Assembly (NCBI GenBank): GCA_903835145.1
Contig: CAILMA010000346.1
Coordinates: forward strand, 1-15,157
DNA: 15,157 nucleotides
Direction: 5' to 3'
DNA from: an uncultured Bacteroidota bacterium
GTDB lineage: Bacteria; Bacteroidota; Bacteroidia; Chitinophagales; Chitinophagaceae
The notes under the pieces are model-generated. The model was given only the letters and a program-made list of their open reading frames with translations, did not search any database and was not told where the DNA came from. This document shows positions 6,657-14,489 of this stretch, in pieces. The number at the start of each line of letters is the position of its first letter. Positions within the stretch are counted from its first letter, which is position 1. The translations under genes and the position numbers were made by a program.

Positions 6657-8816
6657 ATGAAGTATAATAGGTCATTAGTTTCCTTATCGTTGCTGGCACT
6701 TTTGAGCCAGCATGGTCTTGCACAGAAAAAACAATTCACAATGGCTGAGGCCGTTAATGGAATGAGCTCCACACTGGCTACCAAGGGTGTTAAAAACGCA
6801 ACCTGGCAACCCGGTACGGATGTCTTCTGGCAGATAGACAACAAAGACAAAGCTGATGTATGGAAAACGACTGACTTCTCAGCTGGCAATGCTGCTACTC
6901 CCGTCTACGTTGCTCAGGGTGAATATCCTGCGGGAGAGAAAATAACTTCCATACCTGCCATAAAATGGCTGGATAATAGCCATGCCTTCTTTATAAAAGA
7001 CAAAAGCATTCTCGAAGGTACCCTTGCCGGCAACAAGTTCAATTGGAGCCGACTCGCAACTTTGCTTGAGGGCTGCGAAAATGTAACGCTCGATAAAAGT
7101 GAGCGAATTGCCTATACCATTGATAACAATCTTTGGTACTGGGACAAAGAAAAAGGAAACATCAACGTAAGCAAGGAAAGTAATAAAGATATAGTATGCG
7201 GTAAAAGCGTGCACCGCGATGAATTCGGGATTGATAAGGGCATATTTTTCTCCCCCAAGGGAAATTTGCTCGCTTTTTACCGTATGGATCAGCGGATGGT
7301 TAAAGACTACCCAATAATCAAGTGGGATACCGTTCCTGCAATGGTGAACCTGATTAAATACCCGATGGCAGGCGACGTATCGCACGAGGTTACACTTTGT
7401 GTTTATGACCCGGCTACCGGCGGCACAGTATCACTCAAGACTGGCGAAAAACACAAAGACCACTACCTCACCTGCGTTACCTGGAGCCCCGATGAAAAAT
7501 ACATTTACATCGGCATCCTAAGCCGCGAGCAGAACCACTTACTGCTTAATAAATATGATGCAAAAACCGGCGAAAAAGTAAAAACACTTTTTGAGGAATC
7601 AGACAAAAAATATGTGCACCCTACCCATCCGCTAATGTTCGTGCCGGGGACTGAAGATCAGTTCGTTTGGTGGAGTGAGCGCGATGGTTTTCAACACCTC
7701 TACTTATATAATACTGAAGGTAAATTGCTGAAACAACTCACCAAGGGCAGCTGGAACGTGAATGAAATCACTGGCTTCGACAAAAGTGCGGGCAAAATTA
7801 TATTCACAGGGTCAAAAGAAACGCCGCTGGAGAAACACATCTATAGTGTAAGTCTGGAAATGGCAACGATAGACCGGATAGACAAGGGCGCAGGCATGCA
7901 CACCGCAATAGCCAGCGACGACGGTCACTTTGTGCTCGATGTATACAACGGTGCCGGAATACCGAAAACGACAGTTATCCGCAAAACCGACGGCGGATTC
8001 ACCAGCGAGTTGGTAAAATCTGCTGACCCATTGGCAGACTACGACCGCCCTGAAATTAGAAACATAACCATAAAAGCAGCCGACGGTATTACTCCCCTTT
8101 ATGGAAAGCTTATATTGCCGACGCATTTTGACAGCACGAAGAAGTACCCTACAATTGTTTATTTGTACAATGGCCCTAACGTTCAACTGATACACAACTC
8201 GTTCCCTGAAAGTGGCAACTTGTGGTACGAATACATGGCGCAGCATGGCTACATTGTATTTACCATGGATGGCAGGGGCAGCGACAACAGGGGTATGGCT
8301 TTTGAACAGGCGACCTACCGCAATCTGGGAACTGTGGAAACAGAAGACCAGATGAAGGGTGTTGAATACCTGAAAAGTCTACCTTACGTAAACACATCAA
8401 AAATGGGTATCCACGGCTGGAGTTTCGGTGGATTTATGACGACTACAATCATGCTGAAACATCCTGATGTATTTAAGTGCGCAGTTGCCGGTGGCCCCGT
8501 TATGGACTGGAGCATGTATGAGGTAATGTATACAGAACGCTACATGAGCACGCCAAAAGACAACCCCGATGGCTATAAAAACTCCTGCCTGCTCGACAAA
8601 ACCAAGAACCTTAAAGGCAAATTGATGCTGATACATGGCACCAATGACAATACCGTGGTATGGCAGCACAGTATTGACTTCCTTAAAAAATGTGTAGATG
8701 AGGGTATTCAGGTTGACTACTTCGTCTATCCCGGCTACGAGCACAATGTACGTGGTAAAGACAGAGTGCACCTCATGCAGAAAATCACCGACTACTTCGA
8801 TGCTTACCTGAAATAA
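6657..8816 (+). CDS. S9 family serine peptidase, dipeptidyl-peptidase IV type
   Basis: This exported exopeptidase of 719 residues likely releases dipeptides, classically those with Pro or Ala in second position, from peptide N-termini. A signal peptide (MKYNRSLVSLSLLALLSQHG, cleaved near GLAQ) sends it to the periplasm. An N-terminal beta-propeller (about 40-470) contains LLAFYRMDQRMV, typical of DPP IV propellers. The C-terminal alpha/beta-hydrolase domain has the full triad: Ser589 in GWSFGG, Asp664 in HGTNDNTV and His696 in YPGYEHNV. Where many relatives have a Glu-Glu pair that binds the substrate N-terminus, this protein reads VHRDEFGI (Asp188-Glu189), so the exact specificity is uncertain. 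There is no T9SS tail or lipobox, which suggests a soluble periplasmic enzyme. It is divergent from recN and ends in a strong terminator. Confidence 0.93.
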   Translation: MKYNRSLVSLSLLALLSQHGLAQKKQFTMAEAVNGMSSTLATKGVKNATWQPGTDVFWQIDNKDKADVWKTTDFSAGNAATPVYVAQGEYPAGEKITSIPAIKWLDNSHAFFIKDKSILEGTLAGNKFNWSRLATLLEGCENVTLDKSERIAYTIDNNLWYWDKEKGNINVSKESNKDIVCGKSVHRDEFGIDKGIFFSPKGNLLAFYRMDQRMVKDYPIIKWDTVPAMVNLIKYPMAGDVSHEVTLCVYDPATGGTVSLKTGEKHKDHYLTCVTWSPDEKYIYIGILSREQNHLLLNKYDAKTGEKVKTLFEESDKKYVHPTHPLMFVPGTEDQFVWWSERDGFQHLYLYNTEGKLLKQLTKGSWNVNEITGFDKSAGKIIFTGSKETPLEKHIYSVSLEMATIDRIDKGAGMHTAIASDDGHFVLDVYNGAGIPKTTVIRKTDGGFTSELVKSADPLADYDRPEIRNITIKAADGITPLYGKLILPTHFDSTKKYPTIVYLYNGPNVQLIHNSFPESGNLWYEYMAQHGYIVFTMDGRGSDNRGMAFEQATYRNLGTVETEDQMKGVEYLKSLPYVNTSKMGIHGWSFGGFMTTTIMLKHPDVFKCAVAGGPVMDWSMYEVMYTERYMSTPKDNPDGYKNSCLLDKTKNLKGKLMLIHGTNDNTVVWQHSIDFLKKCVDEGIQVDYFVYPGYEHNVRGKDRVHLMQKITDYFDAYLK

Positions 8817-8836
8817 AATACATTACTGACTTGAGA

Positions 8837-8876
8837 CAGAAGAGCCACACCCGAAAAAGTGTGGCTCTTCTGTTTT
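8837..8876 (+). terminator. Strong rho-independent terminator after the S9 peptidase
   Basis: A perfect 14-bp stem (8837-8850 with 8859-8872, core GAGCCACAC/GTGTGGCTC) closes an 8-nt loop, ccgaaaaa, and is followed by TTTT. A flanking A-T pair and G-U pairs can lengthen the stem. It begins 20 nt after the peptidase stop. The T tract is on the plus side only. The convergent ispF gene ends 35 nt away and shows no terminator of its own, so the same stem may also block transcription from that side. Confidence 0.9.
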
Positions 8877-8910
8877 GTGAACACCAACATTTTTAACCTG
8901 TTAATTCCGT

Positions 8911-9396
8911 TTACGCCCGCTCATCTTTCACCAGCAGCACATTGGCGGTAGCTACTATTCCTTCCTCCCTGCCTATAAAACTGAGTTGTTCGGTCGTTGT
9001 GGCTTTTATCGAGATATCGTCGGTGCTTATGTGCAAAATGCCTGCTATTGCCTCGCGCATAGCATCAGCATACTTCATTATTTTAGGTGCCTGCAGTAGT
9101 ACCGTACTGTCTATATTCACCACACTATATCCCCGCTCACTGATTAACGTATAGCAGCGCGCCAGCAATATTTTACTGTCAATGCCCTTATAAGATTTGT
9201 CGGTGTCTGGGAAATGCTTACCGATATCACCGAGGCTTAGTGCGCCCAGGAGGGCATCGCAAATAGCATGCAGCAATACATCGGCATCAGAATGCCCGAG
9301 TGCACCCTTTGTATGGGGTATCAAAACGCCACCCAACCAGAATTCACGCCCTTCAACCAGCTGGTGAAAATCAATCCCTTGTCCTATTCTGTACAT
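8911..9396 (-). CDS. ispF: 2-C-methyl-D-erythritol 2,4-cyclodiphosphate synthase
   Basis: IspF cyclises 4-diphosphocytidyl-2-C-methyl-D-erythritol 2-phosphate to the 2,4-cyclodiphosphate with loss of CMP, the fifth step of the cytoplasmic MEP pathway to isoprenoids. The 161 residues match the usual length of a homotrimeric IspF. Metal ligands are Asp9 and His11 in GIDFHQL and His43 in [27 protein letters not shown] and the substrate-binding [17 protein letters not shown] are also present. The frame is open to 9447, but the family opening [11 protein letters not shown] starts at 9396 and the promoter lies just upstream. With that start, ispF and the divergent ade gene no longer overlap. No other MEP gene is adjacent, so this is a single-gene unit. 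Confidence 0.97.
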   Translation of the reverse strand: MYRIGQGIDFHQLVEGREFWLGGVLIPHTKGALGHSDADVLLHAICDALLGALSLGDIGKHFPDTDKSYKGIDSKILLARCYTLISERGYSVVNIDSTVLLQAPKIMKYADAMREAIAGILHISTDDISIKATTTEQLSFIGREEGIVATANVLLVKDERA

Positions 9397-9411
9397 AAAA
9401 AAGCTAAAAAT

Positions 9412-9419
9412 CAAAAGTA
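9412..9419 (-). promoter_or_regulatory. -7 element of ispF
   Basis: On the minus strand this reads TACTTTTG, a perfect TAnnTTTG, ending 15 nt before the ispF ATG. The nearest TTTG upstream (9445-9448) is 25 nt away, longer than the usual 19-21, so the -33 half is doubtful. Confidence 0.5.
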
Positions 9420-9457
9420 ACCATTTGCCACTGAAAGCCAGCGACAAACTCTTAACC

Positions 9458-9486
9458 TTGTCCTTTTTACTTCTTCATTACCTTTG
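9458..9486 (+). promoter_or_regulatory. Promoter of ade, possibly giving a leaderless mRNA
   Basis: TACCTTTG (9479-9486) matches TAnnTTTG perfectly, with TTG (9458-9460) 18 nt upstream as a -33 half. It ends only 4 nt before the ATG at 9491, so transcription would begin at or within the start codon. An alternative -7 with one mismatch, TAACCTTG at 9453-9460, ends 30 nt before the ATG and would give a normal leader. Confidence 0.5.
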
Positions 9487-9490
9487 TTTA

Positions 9491-11134
9491 ATGCAATCTT
9501 TCCAAATCTCCGGACAGCTCATCGATTTGTTTCAGCGGCGTTGTTACCCTGCCGAAATCACAGTAACCAACGGCGTAATTGCAGGTATTACTGAGCTGTC
9601 AACCGCCCCTGATCATTATATTTTGCCCGGTTTTATTGATGCGCATATTCACATCGAAAGCTCCATGCTGGTGCCCATGTCGTTTGCAGCAGCAGCTGTA
9701 TTACATGGCACAGTTGCAACAGTATCAGACCCCCACGAGATAGCCAATGTATGCGGCATGGAAGGCGTAGCCTACATGATTGCAAACAGCAAGCAATCAC
9801 CTTTCAAGTTCTTTTTTGGTGCGCCATCCTGTGTTCCTGCCACAATATTTGAGACCGCAGGTGCCACGCTCGATGCCGCTGCTGTGGCAGAATTGATGCA
9901 GAATAAAGATATCTGGTACCTGTCGGAAGTAATGAACTACCCTGGTGTGTTATACAAAGACCCGGAGGTGCTTGCAAAAATAAAGGCAGCACACGATGCC
10001 GGTAAACCCGTTGATGGACATGCGCCCGGCCTAATGGGCAATGAAGCTGCAGCCTACGCTGCTGCGGGTATTACTACCGACCATGAGTGCTTTACACTCG
10101 ATGAAGCGCTTGATAAAGTAAAAGCAGGAATGAGCATACTGATAAGGGAAGGTAGCGCAGCAAAAAACTTTGAAGCATTGCACCCATTGTTGCGCCTGCA
10201 CCCTGATAAGGTAATGTTTTGCAGCGATGACAAGCACCCTGATGAACTTATTCTACACCACATCAACCAACTGGTAAGGCGCAGCCTCGCCAAGGGCTAT
10301 GACCTGTATGATGTGCTGAGTGCAGCCTGCATAAATCCTGTGCTTCATTACAAACTGCCAGTAGGCTTATTGCGGGTGGGCGACCCAGCCGATTTTATAG
10401 TGGTTAATAACCTAAGCGAGCTACGCGTAGAAACTACATACATTAACGGCGAGCCAATGCAACAGCAGGGCAAAACACTTTTGCCATGGTTAGCGACCGA
10501 GCCTATCAACAATTTCACTGCTCAACCAAAAACTCCCGCTGATTTCGTATTGAATGCTTTAGGTGATGCACCGGTGATAAGAGTAATAGAAGCTGTGGAG
10601 GGCCAACTTGTAACGAACCAATTGCAATTGCCGGCAAAGATCAGCGACGGAAAACTTGTTAGTGATACCCAGAGAGACATTCTGAAACTTACCGTAGTGA
10701 ACCGCTATGAACCCAATGCCCAGCCGGCGATAGCCTTTATTAAAAATTTCAACCTGAAATCTGGAGCAATAGCATCAACCGTTGGGCACGACTGCCATAA
10801 CATCATCGCCGTTGGCGTAACCGACGAAGCTATTTGTGCTGCTGTAAATGCGCTGATAGCCTGCAAGGGAGGCATATCGGTTGTTGATGCAACTGGTGCC
10901 GTATCGGTAATGCCCCTGCCTGTTGCCGGCCTTATGTCCACACTTAATGCATGGGAAGTAGCCGAAGCCTATACCGCCGTTGATAAAAAAGCAAAGGAAC
11001 TCGGCACAACCCTGCATGCCCCGTTCATGACGCTGAGCTTTATGGCCCTGCTTGTGATACCCGCACTTAAGCTGAGCGATAAAGGCCTCTTCGATGGCAG
11101 TACATTCTCTTTTACCAATGTGGAAGTTGCGTGA
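9491..11134 (+). CDS. ade: Adenine deaminase
   Basis: This is an amidohydrolase-superfamily enzyme that converts adenine and water to hypoxanthine and ammonia in purine salvage in the cytoplasm. The 547 residues are within the family range. Metal-binding [10 protein letters not shown] lies at 50-59 (His52, His54), followed by [12 protein letters not shown], the DGHAPG motif, [12 protein letters not shown] and [11 protein letters not shown] with the catalytic-site Asp residues. The C-terminal adenine-deaminase domain has [12 protein letters not shown]. The open frame extends back to 9425, but [17 protein letters not shown] from 9491 aligns with the family's usual opening, and the promoter leaves little or no transcript upstream of it. 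It is divergent from ispF across 94 nt. The plus-strand lipoprotein gene follows after 66 nt, with its own -7 element. No purine transporter or regulator is adjacent. Confidence 0.94.
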   Translation: MQSFQISGQLIDLFQRRCYPAEITVTNGVIAGITELSTAPDHYILPGFIDAHIHIESSMLVPMSFAAAAVLHGTVATVSDPHEIANVCGMEGVAYMIANSKQSPFKFFFGAPSCVPATIFETAGATLDAAAVAELMQNKDIWYLSEVMNYPGVLYKDPEVLAKIKAAHDAGKPVDGHAPGLMGNEAAAYAAAGITTDHECFTLDEALDKVKAGMSILIREGSAAKNFEALHPLLRLHPDKVMFCSDDKHPDELILHHINQLVRRSLAKGYDLYDVLSAACINPVLHYKLPVGLLRVGDPADFIVVNNLSELRVETTYINGEPMQQQGKTLLPWLATEPINNFTAQPKTPADFVLNALGDAPVIRVIEAVEGQLVTNQLQLPAKISDGKLVSDTQRDILKLTVVNRYEPNAQPAIAFIKNFNLKSGAIASTVGHDCHNIIAVGVTDEAICAAVNALIACKGGISVVDATGAVSVMPLPVAGLMSTLNAWEVAEAYTAVDKKAKELGTTLHAPFMTLSFMALLVIPALKLSDKGLFDGSTFSFTNVEVA

Positions 11135-11174
11135 CCGACGAATAAATTTGGGGAAACCTTTAAAATCATTTTTT

Positions 11175-11182
11175 TATATTTG
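11175..11182 (+). promoter_or_regulatory. -7 element of the FxLYD-like lipoprotein gene
   Basis: TATATTTG is a perfect TAnnTTTG and ends 18 nt before the ATG at 11201, the same distance as for the C10 and S9 peptidase genes. A second perfect match, TAAATTTG at 11143-11150, lies further upstream, so two starts are possible. Neither has a convincing -33 half. Confidence 0.5.
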
Positions 11183-11200
11183 TCGCTCAAACAACACTTG

Positions 11201-11617
11201 ATGAAAAAACTCACGATTGCCGCACTGGCTTGCTGCTTTCTGGCAGCATGCAACAATGGAGCAAATAACCAGCACCCATCGTCAAAATACGAAGAAAAGA
11301 AAGCATCAATTGGGGAGATGGAACAGGAAAGCCCGTTAAAGTTCCTGAAAGTGACCGGGGAGTTTCGCAACAACCTGATTAACCAGACGGTAATTGAGGG
11401 CGAGGTAGCCAATACTGCCACCCTAACCACCTATAAAAATATTGAAGTGCAGGTCAACTTTAAAGATAAAGAAGGCGCAAGCATTGAAAAGCAAAAACAT
11501 ACCCTCGACGATGTGGTAAAGCCCGGCACAACTACCGACTTCAAAATAAAAGTGAGCCACGTTTCTGAAGCGGAATCGATAACAATAGATATCGTTGATG
11601 CAACGCCCGACAAATAA
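11201..11617 (+). CDS. Small lipoprotein with an FxLYD-like domain
   Basis: The product is 138 residues long with a clear lipoprotein signal: MKKLTIAALACCF followed by the lipobox LAAC, so Cys17 would be lipidated and the protein anchored on the periplasmic side of a membrane. After a low-complexity, polar linker (18-46), residues 47-135 form a single beta-rich domain with GEVANTATLTTYKNIEVQVN, FKDKEGASI and VKPGTTTDFKIKV. That order (a G-x-V-x-N strand, a 'y-knv-v-v-f-d-k-G' strand pair, then 'l-pG-t--f') resembles FxLYD domains, whose role is unknown. The assignment is by pattern only. A frame extended to 11180 overlaps the promoter, so the start at 11201 is preferred. It follows ade but appears to be its own transcript, ended by the hairpin at 11657-11679. 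Confidence 0.8.
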   Translation: MKKLTIAALACCFLAACNNGANNQHPSSKYEEKKASIGEMEQESPLKFLKVTGEFRNNLINQTVIEGEVANTATLTTYKNIEVQVNFKDKEGASIEKQKHTLDDVVKPGTTTDFKIKVSHVSEAESITIDIVDATPDK

Positions 11618-11656
11618 AGCCACATCTTCAAAGAAAAAAACACATGAAATATAACA

Positions 11657-11686
11657 GCGCCCGGCCAAAAACCGGGCGCAACTTTT
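11657..11686. terminator. Terminator between convergent genes
   Basis: A perfect 8-bp stem of GC pairs only (GCGCCCGG at 11657-11664, CCGGGCGC at 11672-11679) encloses the loop ccaaaaa. In the plus direction it is followed by AACTTTTG; in the minus direction by TGTTATATTTC. It lies between the converging ends of the lipoprotein (11617) and the M1 peptidase (11697) and probably serves both, the plus side having the better T tract. Confidence 0.8.
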
Positions 11687-11696
11687 GTGTACTTTT

Positions 11697-13631
11697 TTAC
11701 CAGTGCACCAGGGTCACTGTTCGTTTAACATTGCCTTCACCCATTTGCAGCACATAGTCGCCCGGAGGCAATTTCTGCCCCGGTACTGTTGTATTGCCGC
11801 CATTGCTGGTTCCGGTCCAGATCGTGCGACCGGTATTGTCAAATAGCGCCAATGCTACACCTTCCTGCAGGTCAGCAACCTGCCAGTAGCTATGGGTAGG
11901 GTTTGGGTACACTTTTATTTCATCAGGTATCACTGCACCTACACGCAATGTAGTGTCGTGTTTTATTACACCGAATTGCTGGCATATGGTCCAAACATCC
12001 GGATTGAGATACACGGCTGTCATCGTTGGTGCCCAGTCAAATAAATAGGTTTGGGTGTCTGATGCGTTATAAACCTTAATTATGGTATCTCCGGAGGCCG
12101 AATGTAGCTGCAACTCCACCGGGGTGTAAAAATGAGTAGGATAAGCACTGCAGGAGCGGGTCTGTATCAATTTCACGTAAGCAGTCGAGCCCACCTGGTC
12201 CCAGCTTACCCTGAACTGCGGGTACCCCTTGCCGTATATCCACTGATTGAAAAACGTATCGAGACTGGTGCCGTAAAGTGACTCGGCAATCGCCTTGAAC
12301 TGTGCGGTATTTGCATTGCCAAAACCATAGGTCTGCTGGTAAGTTTTTAAGACCTGAAAAAATATACTGTCTGATGGTGCTATGTATTGCAGCATCCTTA
12401 TCACACCTGCACCCTTGGCATACACTGTACGCTGGTCAAAAAGACTATCAACCACCAATGTGTCACTTACTGATGTCATGCCGCAACCTTCGCCAAGTAC
12501 ATAGCCAAGGTAGGTTTGCCGGTGTGCCAGTGCAGCAGCCGGAGTCCAGAAATGATTTAAGAACAATTGCTCAGAGAAGGTCGCAAACCCTTCGCTCAGC
12601 CACACGTCGCGCCAGGTGCTGTAGGTTACGTGGTCGCCAAACCACTGGTGGCACATTTCATGGGCAATTATATAGGTGTTGGGGACCCCAATGGTCGTCA
12701 TGGTCTGGTGTTCCATACCACCCGGCAAGGTCGTATAGCATACGCCATACTTCTCTTTCCAGAACGGATACCTTCCGTAAAGCGAAGAAAAATAGTCGAG
12801 ATACATGCCTATGCTGTCAAAATTGGCCTTGTAAGCAGGGTTAAACGATGCAGTATCCAAAAAGAAATTATGAATCAATACAGAATCAGTGCTGCCCGTA
12901 AAGTGCCAGTATGACTTATACTGCGCATACTTGGCTACTGCTACCGATATAAGGTAGTAATCAATTGGGTAGTGAGTTTGCCAGTGGTACTTCCAGAAGC
13001 CGGTTGTAGTAGTACTATCCACACCCACAAGCACGCCATTACTGCCATCAACAACTCCGGCTGGCACAGTCACAAACATATCCACCGAGTCTATTTTATC
13101 GAGTATGGACTGCTTGCAAGGCCACCAGTTGAGCGCCACATAGGGGTCGCTGATAGTGAACACACAGTTGGTGCCATGTGAGGTAACAGAATGGGTAATG
13201 CCATTAAAGAATCCACCTGCCCCACCGGGAGGCAAGCCATGATAGAAAATCTGAGCAGTAAACATAGTGCCCGCCGCGAGCGGAGAAGAAAGACTGATAG
13301 AGGTAATATATCCCGCCCGCGATACCGACATATTCACACCATTAATCTTGGCAGAATCTATTGTAAAGCTGGAATCGAGCTCAAATGCGTAGGTACTCAT
13401 GGAAGAAACAACGACCTGTGCCATCGTAAGCACATCACCGGCTACATATACCGAAGTATCAGTAAGGTGCAGGTTGAATTTCAAGTACTTAATGTCATAA
13501 TTCTCCTCTGCCGGGCTCGATGCGGTTGCCCTGCCTGCTACATGTTTCTTCCGGACGGGATTGGCACCGGCCACTGAATGAAGGGAAAATAAAAGGAGCA
13601 GTGCAATAAGAACAGACTGTCTTAGTTTCAT
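11697..13631 (-). CDS. M1 family zinc aminopeptidase, T9SS exported
   Basis: This secreted metallopeptidase of 644 residues removes N-terminal amino acids from peptides. Order of parts: signal peptide (MKLRQSVLIALLLLFSLHSV, cleaved near AGA); an N-terminal beta-domain (about 45-215); the thermolysin-like catalytic domain (about 220-490); a linker; and a T9SS sorting domain from 574 (VYPNPTHSYW to the C-terminal TVTLVHW). Zinc ligands are His324 and His328 in HEMCH and Glu347, exactly 18 residues after the second His (LSEGFATF), with Glu325 as catalytic base. The exopeptidase motif is GGMEH (304-308) instead of GAMEN. The frame extends to 13709, but the added segment is a second hydrophobic stretch before a complete signal peptide, so the inner ATG is chosen. 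The EGF-domain lipoprotein gene lies 88 nt upstream on the same strand, so co-transcription is possible. Confidence 0.93.
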   Translation of the reverse strand: MKLRQSVLIALLLLFSLHSVAGANPVRKKHVAGRATASSPAEENYDIKYLKFNLHLTDTSVYVAGDVLTMAQVVVSSMSTYAFELDSSFTIDSAKINGVNMSVSRAGYITSISLSSPLAAGTMFTAQIFYHGLPPGGAGGFFNGITHSVTSHGTNCVFTISDPYVALNWWPCKQSILDKIDSVDMFVTVPAGVVDGSNGVLVGVDSTTTTGFWKYHWQTHYPIDYYLISVAVAKYAQYKSYWHFTGSTDSVLIHNFFLDTASFNPAYKANFDSIGMYLDYFSSLYGRYPFWKEKYGVCYTTLPGGMEHQTMTTIGVPNTYIIAHEMCHQWFGDHVTYSTWRDVWLSEGFATFSEQLFLNHFWTPAAALAHRQTYLGYVLGEGCGMTSVSDTLVVDSLFDQRTVYAKGAGVIRMLQYIAPSDSIFFQVLKTYQQTYGFGNANTAQFKAIAESLYGTSLDTFFNQWIYGKGYPQFRVSWDQVGSTAYVKLIQTRSCSAYPTHFYTPVELQLHSASGDTIIKVYNASDTQTYLFDWAPTMTAVYLNPDVWTICQQFGVIKHDTTLRVGAVIPDEIKVYPNPTHSYWQVADLQEGVALALFDNTGRTIWTGTSNGGNTTVPGQKLPPGDYVLQMGEGNVKRTVTLVHW

Positions 13632-13653
13632 AAATAGTACATTAATCGCTAAG

Positions 13654-13661
13654 CAAATTAA
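13654..13661 (-). promoter_or_regulatory. Possible -7 element of the M1 peptidase gene
   Basis: On the minus strand this reads TTAATTTG, one mismatch from TAnnTTTG, and ends 22 nt before the ATG at 13631. No -33 half is clear. The position fits the pattern of the other genes, but the sequence alone is weak evidence. Confidence 0.3.
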
Positions 13662-13719
13662 CATAATTATGCCACATAGCGAAAAAGCCATAAGATTACA
13701 CCGAAACAATCCGTAAAAA

Positions 13720-14310
13720 CTAAATGTGGTGAGGAGTAAGCTTCAAGGTCAGCGTATCCCGCTGCCAGTTGCTTGAATGGTTGATGTGCTTGATCACCAG
13801 ATTTGCATTGATAGTGCTCGTAGCCGGGTCATAAGTGCCGCCGCTTGTAGGCTCAATAACAAGGTGATCAAAATTCATGTTTACACTACGGTTAGTATCG
13901 AGCGAAAATACATTTGAATTCAGACTGTCCAGCACACAAACAACATTATTGTAATAAGAATCGCCAAGGAACCCAAAAATAAGGAAAGTAGTAGGTGTTG
14001 CAGAAACCTGAAAAGACATAGAGTAAAGAGAATCTTTACCAATAACATAGGCCGAATCGCTTCCGGTAACAGTCTGTTTTACGTCCCAGGTACGGAGGAA
14101 CTTAGCAACTGACGCAGTACCGCAATTGGCACCTTCAAAGCCATTAGGGCAAACACAAAGTCCATGATCGCAATAACCACCATTTTCGCAAATGACACCA
14201 TTACAGGTTGGGCTCGGCCCAACTTTGGTACAGGACATATATGATACAGACAGGAAACAAAGAATTGTTCCTATCGCTGCTATTAAAATACTGCCTCTCT
14301 TATTTAGCAT
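13720..14310 (-). CDS. Lipoprotein with a single EGF-like domain
   Basis: The product has 196 residues. A hydrophobic N-terminal segment (ILIAAIGTILCFLSVSYM) leads to SC at Cys27, a lipoprotein-type cleavage site that departs from the ideal lipobox, so membrane anchoring is likely but not certain. Residues 36-63 form a textbook EGF module with six cysteines (36, 41, 47, 52, 54, 63) spaced 4, 5, 4, 1 and 8, including ENGGYC and GFEGANC. The remaining 130 residues are beta-rich and resemble small lipocalin-like lipoproteins (WDVKQTVTGSD near the start, then alternating strands), but I do not recognise a family. No enzymatic function can be given. It precedes the M1 peptidase gene on the same strand. 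Confidence 0.82.
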   Translation of the reverse strand: MLNKRGSILIAAIGTILCFLSVSYMSCTKVGPSPTCNGVICENGGYCDHGLCVCPNGFEGANCGTASVAKFLRTWDVKQTVTGSDSAYVIGKDSLYSMSFQVSATPTTFLIFGFLGDSYYNNVVCVLDSLNSNVFSLDTNRSVNMNFDHLVIEPTSGGTYDPATSTINANLVIKHINHSSNWQRDTLTLKLTPHHI

Positions 14311-14425
14311 GGCATAAATTTAGATAAACTTTTTAATTTAGTAACAAAAACCAGAGAGTTTTTTAGATTTTCTCCGGATGTTTTTTCAAAACACCCCGAT
14401 TTGTTTAACGCACAATTAAATTTAA

Positions 14426-14433
14426 CAAACTTA
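14426..14433 (-). promoter_or_regulatory. Possible distal -7 element in the gap before the EGF lipoprotein
   Basis: The 179-nt gap from 14311 to 14489 is A/T-rich and holds no gene I can support. On the minus strand it contains TAAGTTTG, a perfect TAnnTTTG, 115 nt before the EGF lipoprotein ATG, which would imply an unusually long leader. Such a match can arise by chance in A/T-rich DNA. I see no convincing terminator for pntB in the same gap. Confidence 0.25.
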
Positions 14434-14489
14434 ACGGTGTTCACTCCCTCAATCTTTTTCTAACTGAAAATTAAAATAACTAATAAATA

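Noticed and set aside
6608..6667. A 19-codon plus-strand frame encoding a hydrophobic peptide (MKNPLFLFMFAALNCSYEV), resembling a lipoprotein leader
   Set aside because: It spans the -7 element of the S9 peptidase gene and begins upstream of the predicted transcription start. It overlaps the peptidase start codon, and no mature protein follows the Cys.
13632..13709. A 26-residue hydrophobic N-terminal extension of the M1 peptidase
   Set aside because: A complete signal peptide starts at the inner ATG (13631), and a second hydrophobic segment before it makes no sense for an exported protein.
14380..14402. An imperfect inverted repeat (GGATGTTTT with AAAACACCCC) in the gap between pntB and the EGF lipoprotein
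   Set aside because: The stem is short, A/T-rich and interrupted by a mismatch, and no T tract follows in the minus direction, so it is not a convincing terminator.
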